Of a stretch of 64,000 nucleotides of DNA, positions 32,985 to 45,190 are shown piece by piece (position 1 is the first letter of the stretch; each line of letters starts with the position of its first letter). This DNA is from Protula sp. h YS-2021 (lineage: Eukaryota; Annelida; Polychaeta; Sabellida; Serpulidae): assembly GCA_949752745.1 (NCBI GenBank), contig OX457031.1:27358882-27422881 (forward strand), given 5' to 3'. The translations under genes were made by a program, and so were the position numbers. The notes under the pieces were generated by a model. It was not told where the DNA came from, ran no database searches, and saw nothing but the letters and a program-made list of their open reading frames with translations.

Positions 32985-35800
32985 CAAGATTGTCCATGGA
33001 CAATGGCCCAGCTCAAAACTGCTGACGTCAAGATTTATGACATATAAGTATAACCTGTAACCAAGATTTCAAGACAGTAAGGTTATGCACTTTGCGTCAG
33101 TCAAGATTTTAATACAAAAAATGGTTTATCGCCAAAATATCCAAAAAAAAAGTAATAGCCACGTGATTCTGCCTCACTAGCGTCAGTAGCAATTTTAGAA
33201 AGAAATAGTTTTTCGGCAATATTTCCGCCATTTTTACTGAATTACGAAAAAACAGCAATAATCAGGTAAGTGTCAATGACTGCTATCTTTAACCACAGTG
33301 TCAAGACAGTAAGGCCATTTCTCTAGTGTGAATTAACATTTTACTGAACTGTTTTGGTTTTTCGTCATTATTTCAAGAAAGTTTTCATGCAAATCAATAA
33401 AACATAATGGCCGGGTACGCAGTAATATGTGCTACCTATACTTCAAGTTTCACACAGTAAAGGTTATTTTCCTGAAGAGGGTTAAGATTTTACAAGAAAC
33501 GTTTTATCGCCAATATATCGACAATTTTTGGCGAATGGCCAAAAAAGTTAATAACCAGGTGGATACTTATGTGCACGTTTCTATTAAAACCACATGACCA
33601 TATGCGTTTTTAAAGAAAATTGCGTTTTGACCAATATTTCCGACAATTATTTGGCGAGTTACCAAAAAAGTAATAGCGAGGTGGAAGCTCTGTGCGCCAC
33701 TATTATATAAAACTGCAAGGCAATGAGTTAATATTACTCGCGTAAGTTAAGATTTTCCAGAACAATTTGCTTTTTAGCCAATATTTCTGTTTTCTGCGAA
33801 TCACAAAAAGAAAGAGAGAGAAACAATAGCAAACTAGGCTCCAATATCCGCTTCCCCAATTCAAAATTTTAAGACGGTAAGATTTTATATAGCGTTAGTT
33901 AAGAGTTTAGTAAGAAATTGGTTTTCGCAAATATTTCCGCCGATTTCTACGAGTTACGAAAAACAGGAAAAAAGCCAGGTAAGTAACAACGATGGCTATC
34001 TTTACCTAAAGTTTGAAGACAGTATAGAAATTTTTCTGGTGTGAGTTAACATTTACTGAATTTTTTTTTTTTTTTTAATATTTCCGCCAAATTTTGGCCA
34101 ATCACGAAGAACAAGTAATGTCCGGGTGAGTAGTAAGATTGCTACTTTTACTTAAAAGTTCAAGACAACCAAACTATTTTCCTGGATTTCGTTCAAATTT
34201 TTTGGTGTTTTTTTTTTGCCAGTTTCTGGTGAATGGTCAACACAAGAAACAGCCAGGCGGATGCTTATACACTGAGCGTTTCCATGAGAACCCTAGGATA
34301 ATTTTTCAAGAAAACTGTTTTCGGCCAGTATTGCCCCCCCCCCCCCCTCCCCATTTTTTGGTGAACTGGCAAAAAAGGTAAAGAAACAGCCAGTCATTTA
34401 GAAATGTGTTCTATTGTTGCTCAAAAACTACCATGCAACAAGGCTATTTTCCTGGAAACCGTACTTTTTTTTTTGGGGGGGGGGGGGGTTCTTCGCCGGA
34501 ATTTTCACCAATTTATTTCTGCGAATCGCTAAAAAAAGTAATGGTCAGGAAGGTAATAACGCTTGCTACCTTTGATTAAAATTTCGAGAGAGTAAGACTA
34601 TTTTCCTTGAGTTATTCAAGATTTTACGAAAAAACTTTTTTTTTCGCCAATAGATCCAGCAAGTTTTGGCAAATCGCGAAAACAAGTCATATCCAGGTGC
34701 AAACGTACGCCCTCTACCTCAAACGCAAATTTTAGACTCTTTCAATGAAAACCCTAGGAGATGCCTTTCCAAGAGCATTTTCTGGACTTAGATAATAGTT
34801 TACGAAAAGCGAATTGGTTTCCCTAATATTTTCGCCACTTTTTGGCGAATCGCCAAAATAAGTAACAGCCAGGTATGCTCTTATGAACCCTACCTTCCAC
34901 CAAAATTTTAGAACGTTTCTATGAAAACTCTAGGAGTTATATTTTACAGCAAAGTGGTGTTTAGTCAATATTGCCACCCATTTTGGTGAATTGGCAAAAA
35001 CATAAATAGCCCGTTAGGGAATAATATATGCCACTGTCACTTACAATTAGAAGGCAATGAGGGTATTTTCCTGTAGTACGTTAAGATTTTACTTATTTTT
35101 CGGGTTTTCACGAAAATTTTCGTCAATTGTTCTATTTTTTCGGGTTTTCGCGAAAATGTTCGCCAATTTTTTTGGCCATTCACCAAAAACAAAAATTAAT
35201 AGCCAGGTAGGAAATAATGCCTGCTATCTTACCTTAAAATTTTAAAACAGTAAGACTATTTTCCTGCAGTAAAGATTTTACTGAAAATATTATGGTTTTC
35301 TGTAATTTCTTTTTTGTTTTTTCGCCAAATTTTCGCCAGTTTTTGACCAATTACCAAATTAAGTAGCCACGCAGGTAGTAACGCCTGCTACCTTCACATA
35401 AAATGTCAAGACAGTCAGATTGCTTCCCTAGGAGTAGTTAAGATTTTACGACAAAAATGGGTTTTCACCAATATTTTCGCCGCTATTTGCGAATCGCCAA
35501 AAAAGTAATAGCCAAGTGGACAGTTATGCACCCTACCTTCCACCAAAATTTTAGATTTCCTCATAAACCCTAGGAGGAGATCCGTTTTAAAGAAATTTGG
35601 TTTTTGGCCAATATTTACGTCAATTTTGGCAAATTGCCAAAAAAAAGTAATAGCCATGTAGGTAACTTATATCCGCTACCAGCAACTAAAATTTCAATAT
35701 ATTCAAGCCAAAAAATCCTAGGAGGAGATAAGATTTTTCAAATTTGAAAGCGCACGACCGCACGTATGCACATAGTGCAAAAGCTTGGGCTTAATGGGTA
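32985..35800. mobile_element. RepA element, longest uninterrupted copy
   Basis: The head is at 32985-33090 (CAAGATTGTCCATGGACAAT, CATATAAGTATAACCTGTAA). About 16 units follow at spacings of roughly 140-195 bp, each with CCAATTTTTGGCGAATCGCC-type cores, AATAGCCAGGTAG and TTCAAGACAGTAAG. It ends near 35790. Units alternate between two subtypes. Confidence 0.78.
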
Positions 35801-36435
35801 GAAACTCCTCTAACCTTACACTACACCTAAAAATGAAAGCAATCCGACTAACACGTATCACGTGCACAAGAAGAACTATTTTGAAAAAACTTTATCCCTT
35901 AAATTTCATGGAAAGGAGTCTGATCAAAAGTGAAAATTTTCCAAATTGGTGTCATTTGGTCAAAATAAGAGTGGCATTTTGAAAATTGGCCAACATAAAA
36001 ATTTCAAAAAAAAAGCGCGATTTGATATTTTTTTGTAAATCGTAAACATATGTAATTTTTCAGGAGAGGACTACTCAGGAACATTTGTACAAGGTGTGAA
36101 AGGAATCCGTTCCGAGGACAAGAATTTTGAAAATTAGCTTTAAAAATTTAAAATGGCACAATTTGGCCAATTTCTTGCGAATCGCCAATAATATTTCAAG
36201 GGACGACTACGTGGGTGGCATTGGTACACAATTTGAAAGGAATCCGAAGTTGTGGGAGAGGAAGTACTTTGAACATGGATCACCAAAAATTTCCAAAAAA
36301 AAAAAAAAGCGCCATTCAGCCACTTTTTTGCGAAATGCCAATCTACCTGCAGAGTATTCGTATAAGATTTGAAGGGAATCGAATCAAAATTGTTACAGAA
36401 GCAGCATTTTGATTTTCGGGTAACAAAAGAAATCA
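35801..36435. repeat. Diverged RepB-like units
   Basis: Words such as GGAATCCGAAGTTGTGGGAG, ACATTTGTACAAGG and AAATTAGC recur, but unit boundaries are indistinct. Confidence 0.5.
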
Positions 36436-37320
36436 AGATGTCGCCATGGTGGGCGTAATTTTTTGCCCGGTTTCAAAAATAACAAAACGTTGCACATCTG
36501 CAATATATATATTTTCTCTGCACAAAATTTCACAACGCTGGATCGAGAACAGTCGCACAAAATAGAACAGAATCCAATCGAAATTGTAGGAGAAACTATT
36601 TTTGAAAACTGGCCAAATCCGGGGAAATTCTTAATGCTTTGGCTTCCAATTTTTGGCGGATCGCCAAAACAAGTAATTTTTCAAGGGAGGCCTACCTAGG
36701 GAATATTTGCACAAAATTTACAGAAAATCTGATCAAAATTGTGGAGAAGAAGCATTTGAAAATTGGCAACCGATAAAAATTAAATGCCTCCAATTTGGCT
36801 AATTTTTGGGGAATCGAAAAAAAGCAATTTTTCAAGAGAGACCTAACTAGAGAGCATTCGTGCAAAATTAAAAATGAATCCGATCAATCAAAACTGAAGT
36901 AGAACAAGCATTTTAAGTAAAAGTTTACACACGTAATTACGTACATACAGACGACGGATGCCCTTTACTGATGTGCCCCACAAAGTCAGCTGGTCTAAAA
37001 GCTGGCTGACAAAATAATTCAAAATGGCGCCATTGGCCAAATTTTGAAGAGAGAACCACCCAGCCAGCATCAGTGCAAAAATCTGAAAGGTATCCGATCA
37101 CAACTGTGGAAGAAGAAGCATTTAAATGTTCGTGTAACAAAAACATTTAAGAATGCAATTTTGTCAATTTTTAGCGAATCGCAAAAAAAATTTTTTCTAG
37201 AGGACCACCTGGAGAACATTCGAACAAAATTTGAATCCAATCAAGATTGCGGGAGAAGAAGAATTTGAAGTAAAAGCTTACGTATGGATACACTTACAGG
37301 CAACGGATGACAAACCTGAA
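36436..37320. repeat. RepC fragment and RepB units with two tails
   Basis: 36440-36545 is RepC/F-like (ACGTTGCACATCTGCAATAT). RepB units follow, with tails ACGTACATACAGACGACGGA (36940) and a similar one at 37280-37310. Confidence 0.65.
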
Positions 37321-37785
37321 CAGATAGCGACTGTGGATAAAAATTAACATAGGCCAGGTTGTTACTTAAACTTTTAAATGAAAGTTCTAGACACTGGTGA
37401 CAATCACAAAATCTCAGGTTCAGTTTTAAAGTTTTAAATCAATACACTCAATTTTTGTTATGGAAATATAACAATCCGCATAATCTATTAAGGCTTAGAA
37501 TGCGGTCATGAGTAGCGTATAAAGTGCATTGTGGACATTGTGCCCAGTCGTAAAAGTGAAGACATTATCAAGATGAAAGGGATAAACCAACCGCTTTGGA
37601 CAAAATTTAGATTTGGTAGGCCTCGTAGCCAACATTGCTATGAAAAAGAAAGGCACTAAGTAGCAGCACATTGTGATTTTTCCTGCCATTTCACCATTTT
37701 AACCAATTTCGGACAAATCGCCAAACGAAATAAAATCCTGACGCAGAAGTCCTAGCCACTTTTGGCCAATCACAAAAAAAAGTTA
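37321..37785. other. Intergenic sequence, little recognised
   Basis: About 460 bp with only weak RepB-like words near its end. No exon was found. Confidence 0.35.
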
Positions 37786-38187
37786 TCAGTGAAGCTGATG
37801 AATGTCCCTCGAAACGAACTTTGGTCGAATCGAGAAATAATGCGACGTCGTGCAACTTCAATATATATATTTTTAAAAGATGGGGTTGAATAGCGGCTGA
37901 GATATTGCGTGCACAAAGTTGCATTGTAGCAACATAAACACTAAAACATGGCCTATTTTCAACAAGTCGAAAATCGAATCGAAAAATAATACAACGTCGC
38001 ACAACTTCAATATATAGATTTTCACTGTAGCAAAAAATCAAAAGCCAGGGTTGAACAGCGGCTGAGATATCGCTTGCACAAATTTATGTTTCCAAGTGTC
38101 GCCAGACGGACGGCAAGACAGACAGACGGATGGACAGACCCGAATACTAGTCCCCCGCTCCGCCCTACGCGGCGGCGGGGGACTAAA
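37786..38187 (+). mobile_element. RepR element, copy 1
   Basis: Two units of about 175 bp with TTGAATAGCGGCTGAGATAT and CGTCGCACAACTTCAATATA. Then comes CAGACGGACGGCAAGACAGA and a strong terminal hairpin (TCCCCCGCTCCGCCC...GGCGGCGGGGGA) followed by CTAAAA. Homologous to 62935-63337. Confidence 0.78.
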
Positions 38188-38189
38188 AA

Positions 38190-38345
38190 GATACAAGTTG
38201 TGGAGAATAACTCAGGGACCAGACGCTTGGAAGGGCAGTTTTTTTTAAATTGTTTACACACACCTACATACAAAGCACGAAGGATATCCAAGAAGTGATG
38301 AGTAAAGCCCACCGACTTTAGTCGGCTGGATTAAAAAAAGAAAAA
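38190..38345. repeat. RepB-type tail
   Basis: ACACACCTACATACAAAGCA, then CACCGACTTTAGTCGGCTGG and ATTAAAAAAAG match the RepB tail form, so RepR probably inserted within a RepB element. Confidence 0.5.
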
Positions 38346-38891
38346 GCGGAGATACGGTGTTATTTTCAGATCAGACGTGGGCCGCGCCGTGTGCAAATTT
38401 CGTTAAAAGGGGAAGAGCTGCCGTAAGACACACATATGCAACGGCACACATCCGAGAATTACATTCAACAAACATTCTTTTTACTTAGAGAACAATCCAC
38501 TTATCTGATCACACTCATGCACAATATTGTGCTTTGTCTAGTATCAAATTTTCTCAAAAATATTACCCACAGGTATATATAAAGTCGCAACATGGAATTT
38601 TAAAATGCAAAAATATATGTTAAACGCCAGATTTCCTTTTCATTTACTGAATTCAAGTTCTAAGTCGTAAATGCATCTTCAGCTTTTCAAAACATGCGAG
38701 TATCGTTTATAAATAAAAAGAACTTGCGAGTATCTTTCATAAATAAACAAACATGATCTAAACAAAGAGTTGTAAGTTACACCAGCCCATCAATAAATCA
38801 ATAGATATCAAACAATATCGATTCACGAGAGAAATGCGACGTAATAGCATATCGCTTACAGCAAAATACGCAGTTTGTGGTCACTGACCGA
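38346..38891 (-). other. Probable 3' flank or UTR of gene 2
   Basis: Sequence after the gene 2 stop on the minus strand. No clear AATAAA hexamer was seen in the first few hundred bases. 38420-38520 is an inverted relative of 31092-31180. Confidence 0.35.
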
Positions 38892-38989
38892 TCACTTCCT
38901 CTTTTTCTTTTTAGAGTGGATATCAAATCGACAACAACAGGCGTCCGCCTCCTTCAGACAAGGGTCGGGTAGTGGCGGGCAGCAACATT
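38892..38989 (-). CDS. Gene 2 terminal exon: Cys-rich module and polybasic end
   Basis: A 98-nt exon (phase 1 in) after ...CTCTTTTTAAG. With the split codon it reads KCCCPPLPDPCLKEADACCC, then RFDIHSKKKKRK and TGA at 38894-38892. Two CCC triplets echo the Cys-rich exon at 63388, so the vWA domain appears bracketed by similar modules. The acceptor is AAG rather than CAG, so this call rests on frame, phase and composition. Confidence 0.62.
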
Positions 38990-39116
38990 CTTAAAAAGAG
39001 ATTCATCTATCATTTATACAAACTGCATCTAGGCAAAAACACTACAAAAGACTTCAATATCATTGTTACAGTGAATTTAGTTTAGTCTAGTTCAAAACAC
39101 GATAGTAAAATGTTCT

Positions 39117-39199
39117 CTCACTTCTATCTCTCAGTTTCTGTCTCTCTCACACTATGTCTCTTTCATTTTTCTCTCTCACTATTTCTCTCTCTCGCTTAA
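39117..39199. repeat. CT-rich microsatellite-like tract
   Basis: Repeated TCTCTCTCA and CTCTCAC words on the plus strand. Confidence 0.8.
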
Positions 39200-40556
39200 G
39201 GAATGCCATTTTCACATTTATTAGGGAATTATTCATATCAGGATTAATTTTTGATCTCAAAAATTGATTTTTTATGGAATGCCATTTCACATTTATTAGG
39301 GAATTATTCATATCAGTAATTAATTTTTGATCTCAAAAATTGATTTTTTGATATCAAGAATTAATTTTTGATCTAAAAAATCCACATTTTGATATCAAGA
39401 ATTAATTTTTGCTGTTATTGTATTTTTGATGTCTCTAAATGTATTCTTGATCTCAAAAATAATTTTTGATATCAATAAATATTTAGAGATGTCAAGAAAT
39501 ATTTATTGATATCAAAAATGATTTATTGATATCTAAAATTGATTTTTTAAGACCAAAAATTCAATTCTTGATAGCAAAGATGAAATATTTGAGAGCAAAA
39601 TAACAATTTTGAGCTCAATAATTCATTTTCCTTTTATTGGTAAAGAATTTATTTCAGATATCATTATTTCAGAAGCAGACTTTTTTAATTTGTATTTTGA
39701 AATCTGCAAATGATTTTTTTATCTCAAAATTGATTTTTGATATCAAACTATCGGTCTATTTTTTTAAATAAAAAATTCAGAAGTACACATCTGTAAATTA
39801 AAAATGACTCGCCAGAAAATTAAAAATGACTTGTATACAGAATCTTTCTTTAAATTTTTACTATACAAAAAGAAGGAATTATTGAGGTCAAAAGTTGTGT
39901 TGTTATTATTGATCTCAATAATTTAAGTTTTCACCTCCAAAATTTAATTGACGATTCGCTAAATTTATGTAAAGGTGTATCTCCCTTAAGATTTTTTAAG
40001 TTTGTTAATTTGATTTTTTGATCTCGAAAATAAATTTTTGCCATCTAAAATTCAATTATTGATAGCAAAATATAAACTATTGAGATCTGCATTGATTTCT
40101 TGATATCTTTAATTATATCAAAAATAAGCATTAAATCTTAAAACGGCATTCCGTATTGTTTATATCAAGAATTGATTTTTGATCTAAAAAAATCGTATTT
40201 TGATATCAAGAATTCGCATTTGTTATCTGTAATTATATTTTTGATGTCTCTTAACGTATTTTTGATCTCAAAAAAAATTCTTGATATCAATAAATATTTA
40301 GAGATAAAGAAATATTTATTGATATCAAAAATGATTTAGTGATCTCTAAAATTAATTTTTAGAGATCAAAAATTCAATTACTGACTGCAAAAAACGAAAT
40401 ATTTGACAGCAAAATCTTAATTTTGAGCTCAATAATTTATTTCATTTTATTGATATCGAGAATTTATTTCAGATATCATTATTTGAGAATGACTCTTTTT
40501 TAAATTTATATGTTGAAACCTGCAAATGATTTTTGAGCCCAAAAATTGTCATTATG
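39200..40556. mobile_element. RepT elements (GGAATGCC ends)
   Basis: Starts GGAATGCCATTTTCACATTT, with a second start at 39277, and ends AAAACGGCATTCC at 40152. The two ends form an imperfect inverted repeat. The body is a network of TGATATCAAGAATTAATTTT and TTTTTGATCTCAAAAATTGA words. A second truncated copy follows to about 40556. Confidence 0.72.
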
Positions 40557-40612
40557 ATCACTGAATAGTGATTAAACAGAGTTGTTTTGACACAAAGTGT
40601 AGAATTACATAC

Positions 40613-40688
40613 TGCAGTCAGATGTGGGCACAGGTGTTGTTACTGGCATCGGGGAGACAGGCGGCTCAGTTATTGTCTGACAAATATC
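40613..40688 (-). CDS. Gene 2 exon: Pro/Thr linker
   Basis: A 76-nt exon (phase 0 in, 1 out), acceptor ...ATATTTCAG and donor GTATGT. It encodes DICQTITEPPVSPM then PVTTPVPTSDC. D-I-C directly after the last vWA helix is common for a cysteine closing the domain. The Pro/Thr repeat is linker-like. Support comes from the matching phases and composition, because the exon is short. Confidence 0.7.
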
Positions 40689-41039
40689 CTGAAATATGAC
40701 AAAAACGACACAAATGCTCCAATCACAAACAACCTGGTTTTTTTTTTTTCATTTTCTTCTTAGCTGCTGATGCGATTTCAACTGCACAAAATCGAGAGTT
40801 ATTACTTTTTTAAATTTTTAATTTCGGCGTTTGGCAAAATTCTTGTTTCGTTTTTTTTTTCACACAAAATGTAGCTTACTGTTCTATAAAGCGTCAATAT
40901 GACACGAGTTGCTAGTATGAAGCGGTCCTTCATGCAAATGCTAGCGCCGAAGGGCCCAGCACAAAAACAGAGAGACGAGTGTCTCTTCTGGAACAACATT
41001 TTCAGTATCTTTTCTGCAAATCTTGTTTGCTTAACGAGA
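40689..41039. other. Intron without recognised repeat
   Basis: Gene 2 intron sequence just upstream of the linker exon. Only a short T run is notable. Confidence 0.35.
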
Positions 41040-42810
41040 ATGTCCAGGGACATTGTGACCAGCTGAGATAGAGTGGTTGCCAAAAGTGGTAGTCATATTG
41101 TACAAGTTTGTCCAAGGACAAAGTCCAGCTTACGAAAAGCGATAAGACTAAATCCAGCGTGCATGAACAAGGGAATTTCCCTGAAAAATTGGGCTTCAAA
41201 AGATGAGATGGCAAAGAACTGGCTAAATAATTAATTTAGTAATGGACTTTAGTTTTAATGTTTTGGTATGTATTATTTTGCAGGATTCGCATTTCCGACC
41301 ACTTGCGTTGATGTGCAGTTTCCATTTCGGAAAAATGCGCATGTTTATTTAACTTGTCATTATGCTCTGTTCGCATTTCGAACCAGTGCGCATGTTTATT
41401 TAATATGCATTGCTGCTCATGTTTACTTAACTTGTGTTGATGCGCAGCTCGCATTTCAGACCAGTGAGCATGTTTATTCAACTTACGTTGATAAGCCGTT
41501 CGCATTTCGGATCAGTGCGCACGTTTGTTAAGCTTGTGTTGATGCGCGATTGACTTTTCGAACCAATGCGCATGTTTATTTAATCTGCATTGGTGCGCGG
41601 TCCTTATTTTAGACCAGTGCGCATGTTTATTTAACTTGCGTCGATGCGCTGTTTGCATTTCGGACCAATGCGAATGTATATTCAAGTTCCGTTGATGAGC
41701 GGTTCACAATTCGGACCAGTGCGCATATTTACTTAGCTTGCGTTGTTGCACTGTTTACATTTCGGACCACTGCGCATGTTTATTTAACTGGCGTTGATCA
41801 GCGTTTCCTAATTTCTGCCACTGCGCATGTTTATTTAACTTGCGTTTAAGCACGGTTCGCATTTCGGACCAGTGTGCATATTTATTTAACTTGCATTGAC
41901 GCGCGGTTTTCATTTTTGACCAGTGCGCATATTTATTTAACTTGCTCGGTTCGATTTCTAACCAATGCGCATGTTTATTCAACTTACAGGTTTTGGCGAA
42001 TCGCCCAAAAAATCAACTTTTCAAGAGGGCCTAACTGGAGAAGAATCGTACAAAATTGGAAAGGAATTCAATCAAAATTGTGGGAAAATAAGCATTTGCA
42101 AAATTAAACGCCAATAAATTAAAAAATTCCCCCTGTTTAGCCAGGTTTTGGCGGATCGTCAGAAACAGTGAGATTTCAAGAGAGCCCTACCCACAGAACA
42201 TTCGTACGAATGTTAAAGAATATCTGATCACAACTGTTCCGAGAAGAAGCATTTTGAAAATTATACATAAAAAATTTTAAAAAGGCCCCCATTCGGTCAA
42301 TTTTTGGCGAATCGCCAAAAAAAGTAACTTTTCTAGGGATGACTTTGTGGAGAACATTCGTATTAAATCTGAAGAAAATTGTTTGAGAAGAAGCATCTTG
42401 AAAATTAGCAAGGAAAAATTTTTAAATGCCCCCTCCCCACATTTAGCCAATTTTTGGCAGATCGCCAAAAAAGTAATTTTGCAAGAGAGGCCTCCCTAGA
42501 GAACAACTGTCCAAAATTGGAAAAGAATCCGATCACAATTGTGGGAGAAGAAGCACTTTGAAAATTAGACACCAAAAAATTAAGAAGCGCCCCCCCCCCC
42601 CCCCCCCATTTAGCCAATTTTTCGCGGATTGCCAAAAAAAAAAAATTATAAAGAGAGGCCTACCCAGATATTTGTGTAAAATTTGAGAAGAATCCGATCA
42701 AAACTAACGCAAAAGAAGCATTAAAAGTAAAAGTTTACACGCGTACATAGGCACATACAAACGACTATTGATGGAACAAGACCAGCCCAACATAGCTGGC
42801 TGTATAAAAC
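41040..42810. mobile_element. Composite RepB/S51 element, copy 3 (most complete)
   Basis: The order is CCAGGGACATTGTGACCAGC (41043), leader GGACAAAGTCCAGCTTACGA (41118), spacer (AATTTCCCTGAAAAATTGGG, TTAATTTAGTAATGGACTTT), S51 array of about 14 copies (41280-41995), RepB units (42000-42725), and a tail with ACACGCGTACATAGGCACAT and AACATAGCTGGCTGTATAAA. A C tract lies at 42591-42607. Confidence 0.78.
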
Positions 42811-45190
42811 TTGAAGGTGGAGGAAGTTCTGCGACACACTCTTGTGAAAATTTCAGAGAGCTCGGACTGGATGTGTTTTAAGCGTTTTTCTGGAATTTGG
42901 CTCATATTTTGGCCAAATCGACAAAAAATCTTTGTATAGGGCTACATTGGAAACATTCCTGCCAAATTTCAAAACAAGATCTTCCATGGAAAACGCAACA
43001 GCTCATGAATGCTGATGTCAGGATTTATGACATAAAAGTACAAGAACGTCCAGGGACATTCTGTCCATCCGAGATCTAGTGAATCATATTGTGAAATCCC
43101 TTTGTTGAAAATCCATAAAATGTAAAAGGAATCCGGTCAAAATTTTGCTGAAAATCTATAAAAAGTTAAAGGAACCAGAGTCAAAATTTTGGGAGAAGTA
43201 GCATTTTGAAAACTGGCTTCTAAATATTTTGAATGCCCTTCATCCGACCAATTTTTGGCGGATCACCAGAAAAGTAACTTTTCAAAAGAGGGCTGCCTAG
43301 TGAACATCTATGAAAATCATTGAAGAAAAAGGGCTTTGAGAATTGGCTACCGAAAAATGCCCCTCCCCTCCCCTTCATTTTGCCAATTTTCAGTGGATCG
43401 CCTAAAAGGCATTTTTTCAAGAGAGGACCACCTAATAAACATTTACGCAAAATTTCAACGCAGTCCGATCAAAATTGTAGGAGACAAAGCATTTCGAAAA
43501 CTGGCAATGAGCAAATTATAAATGCAACCATTTAGGCAATTTTTAATGAATCGCCAAAAAGAAATCAAGAAGACAGCCAAATGAACATTTATGCAAAATT
43601 TTAAGGTAATCTGATCCGAACTGTGGGAGCAGAAGCATTTAAAAAAAACTGCTCCCAATTATAAATGCCTCTATTTAGCCATTTTCTGGCGTATAGACAA
43701 ACAAAAAAAAATCAAAATTTCAAGAGAGAACCATGCAGGGAACAATCGTGCAAACTTGGAAAGAATTCGATCAAAAATGCTGGAGAAAAAACCTTTTGAA
43801 AACTGGCTACTAAATAATTTTTTAATGCCAATTTTTGGCGGATTGCCTGGTAAAAATATAAGAAAAATGTGAAGGCAATCCGATCATAATTGTGGAAGAA
43901 GCTCTTTCAAAACTGGCTACCGAATAATGCTCCCCCCCCCCCCCCCGCCTTCCTTAGGCCGATTTTTGGTGGATCGCCAAAAAGGTAACTTTTCAAGAGG
44001 TGACAGGCTGGTGAACATTTATTCAAAATGGTTAGGCAATTCAATCAAAATTGTGAAAAAAAAAACCTTAGGAAAATTGTTTAAGTGAAACATTTTAAAA
44101 TCCCCCCATTTAGGCATTTTTTTGTGGATGAACGAAAAACGTAAATTTTCACGAAAGAACCGCCTAGAAAGAAATCCAATCAAAACTGCTGGAGCAGGGG
44201 CACTTTGAAACTGGCTACTAATTTTTCAAATGTCCTCCATTTACTCAATTTTTATCGAATAGCCAAAAATGTAACTTTTCAAAAGCGGACCACCAAGTGA
44301 ACGTTTATGTTAATGATTAAGACAATTCGATTCAAAATGTTGCGGAAAGAAATCTTCGGAAAAGTGGTTACTAAAAATAAAAAAAATGACTCCATATTTG
44401 GCTAATTTTTGGCGGATCACCCAAAAACTTGAAGAGAGGTCTACTCAGTAAACATTCGTACGAAAATTGAAAGGAATGCGATACAGATCGTGGGAGTAGA
44501 AACATTTTGAAAATTGGCTCCCAAAAAAAATTTTAAAATGTCCCCCTTTAGCCAATTTTCGTTTGGATCGCCAAAAAAGAACCTTTTCAAGAGATGAAAG
44601 CAAGGTGAACATTTCCGCAAAACTGGAAGGTAATCCGATACAAATTATGGAAGAAGCACTTTGAAAATATGCTAGCAAAAGTTGTAAATCACGAGAGATC
44701 TTCCTAGTGAAGATTTATGCAAACATTTTGAGGCAACCCGATCAAAATTCTAGAAGAAGAAGCTCTTTCACAATTGACTACCGAAAATGCTTTGCATTTA
44801 GCCACTTTTTAAGAAATAACAGGCCAGTGAACATTTATGCAAAATATGAAGACAATCAGATCAAAATTCTGGAAGAAAAACCCTTAGGGAAATTGGTTGA
44901 AAAAATATTAAAATCCTTTTAAGCAAATTTTATGGGTGGATCGACAAAAATTTTCAAAAGAGAACCATCCAGGGAAATCGTTCAAAACTGGAAAATAATT
45001 CGAACAAAATTGTGGAAGAAGAAGAGTTGTAAATATCACCCATTTGGCCAATTTTGGCGGATCGCCAAAAATAACTTTTCAAAAGAGAACCACCTGGGCA
45101 ACAATTGTACCAAACTAAAAAGAAATCCTATCAAAGTTGTGGGAGAAGATGGATTTTAAAAAATGGGAGAAGATGGATTTTAAAAAATGG
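42811..45190. repeat. RepB units, long run
   Basis: About 13 units of 140-160 bp after a non-repetitive start (42811-43030). Typical words are TTTTGGCGGATCACCAGAAA, GCCTAGTGAACATTTATG and GGAATCCGATCAAAATTGTG. A C tract lies at 43931-43947. No tail module is seen before RepG begins. Confidence 0.75.

Noticed and set aside
38937..39000. Apparent plus-strand exon after a strong CTCTTTTTCTTTTTAG acceptor
   Set aside because: The polypyrimidine is the complement of the polylysine codons of the gene 2 terminal exon. The minus-strand reading fits phase, cysteine pattern and stop better.
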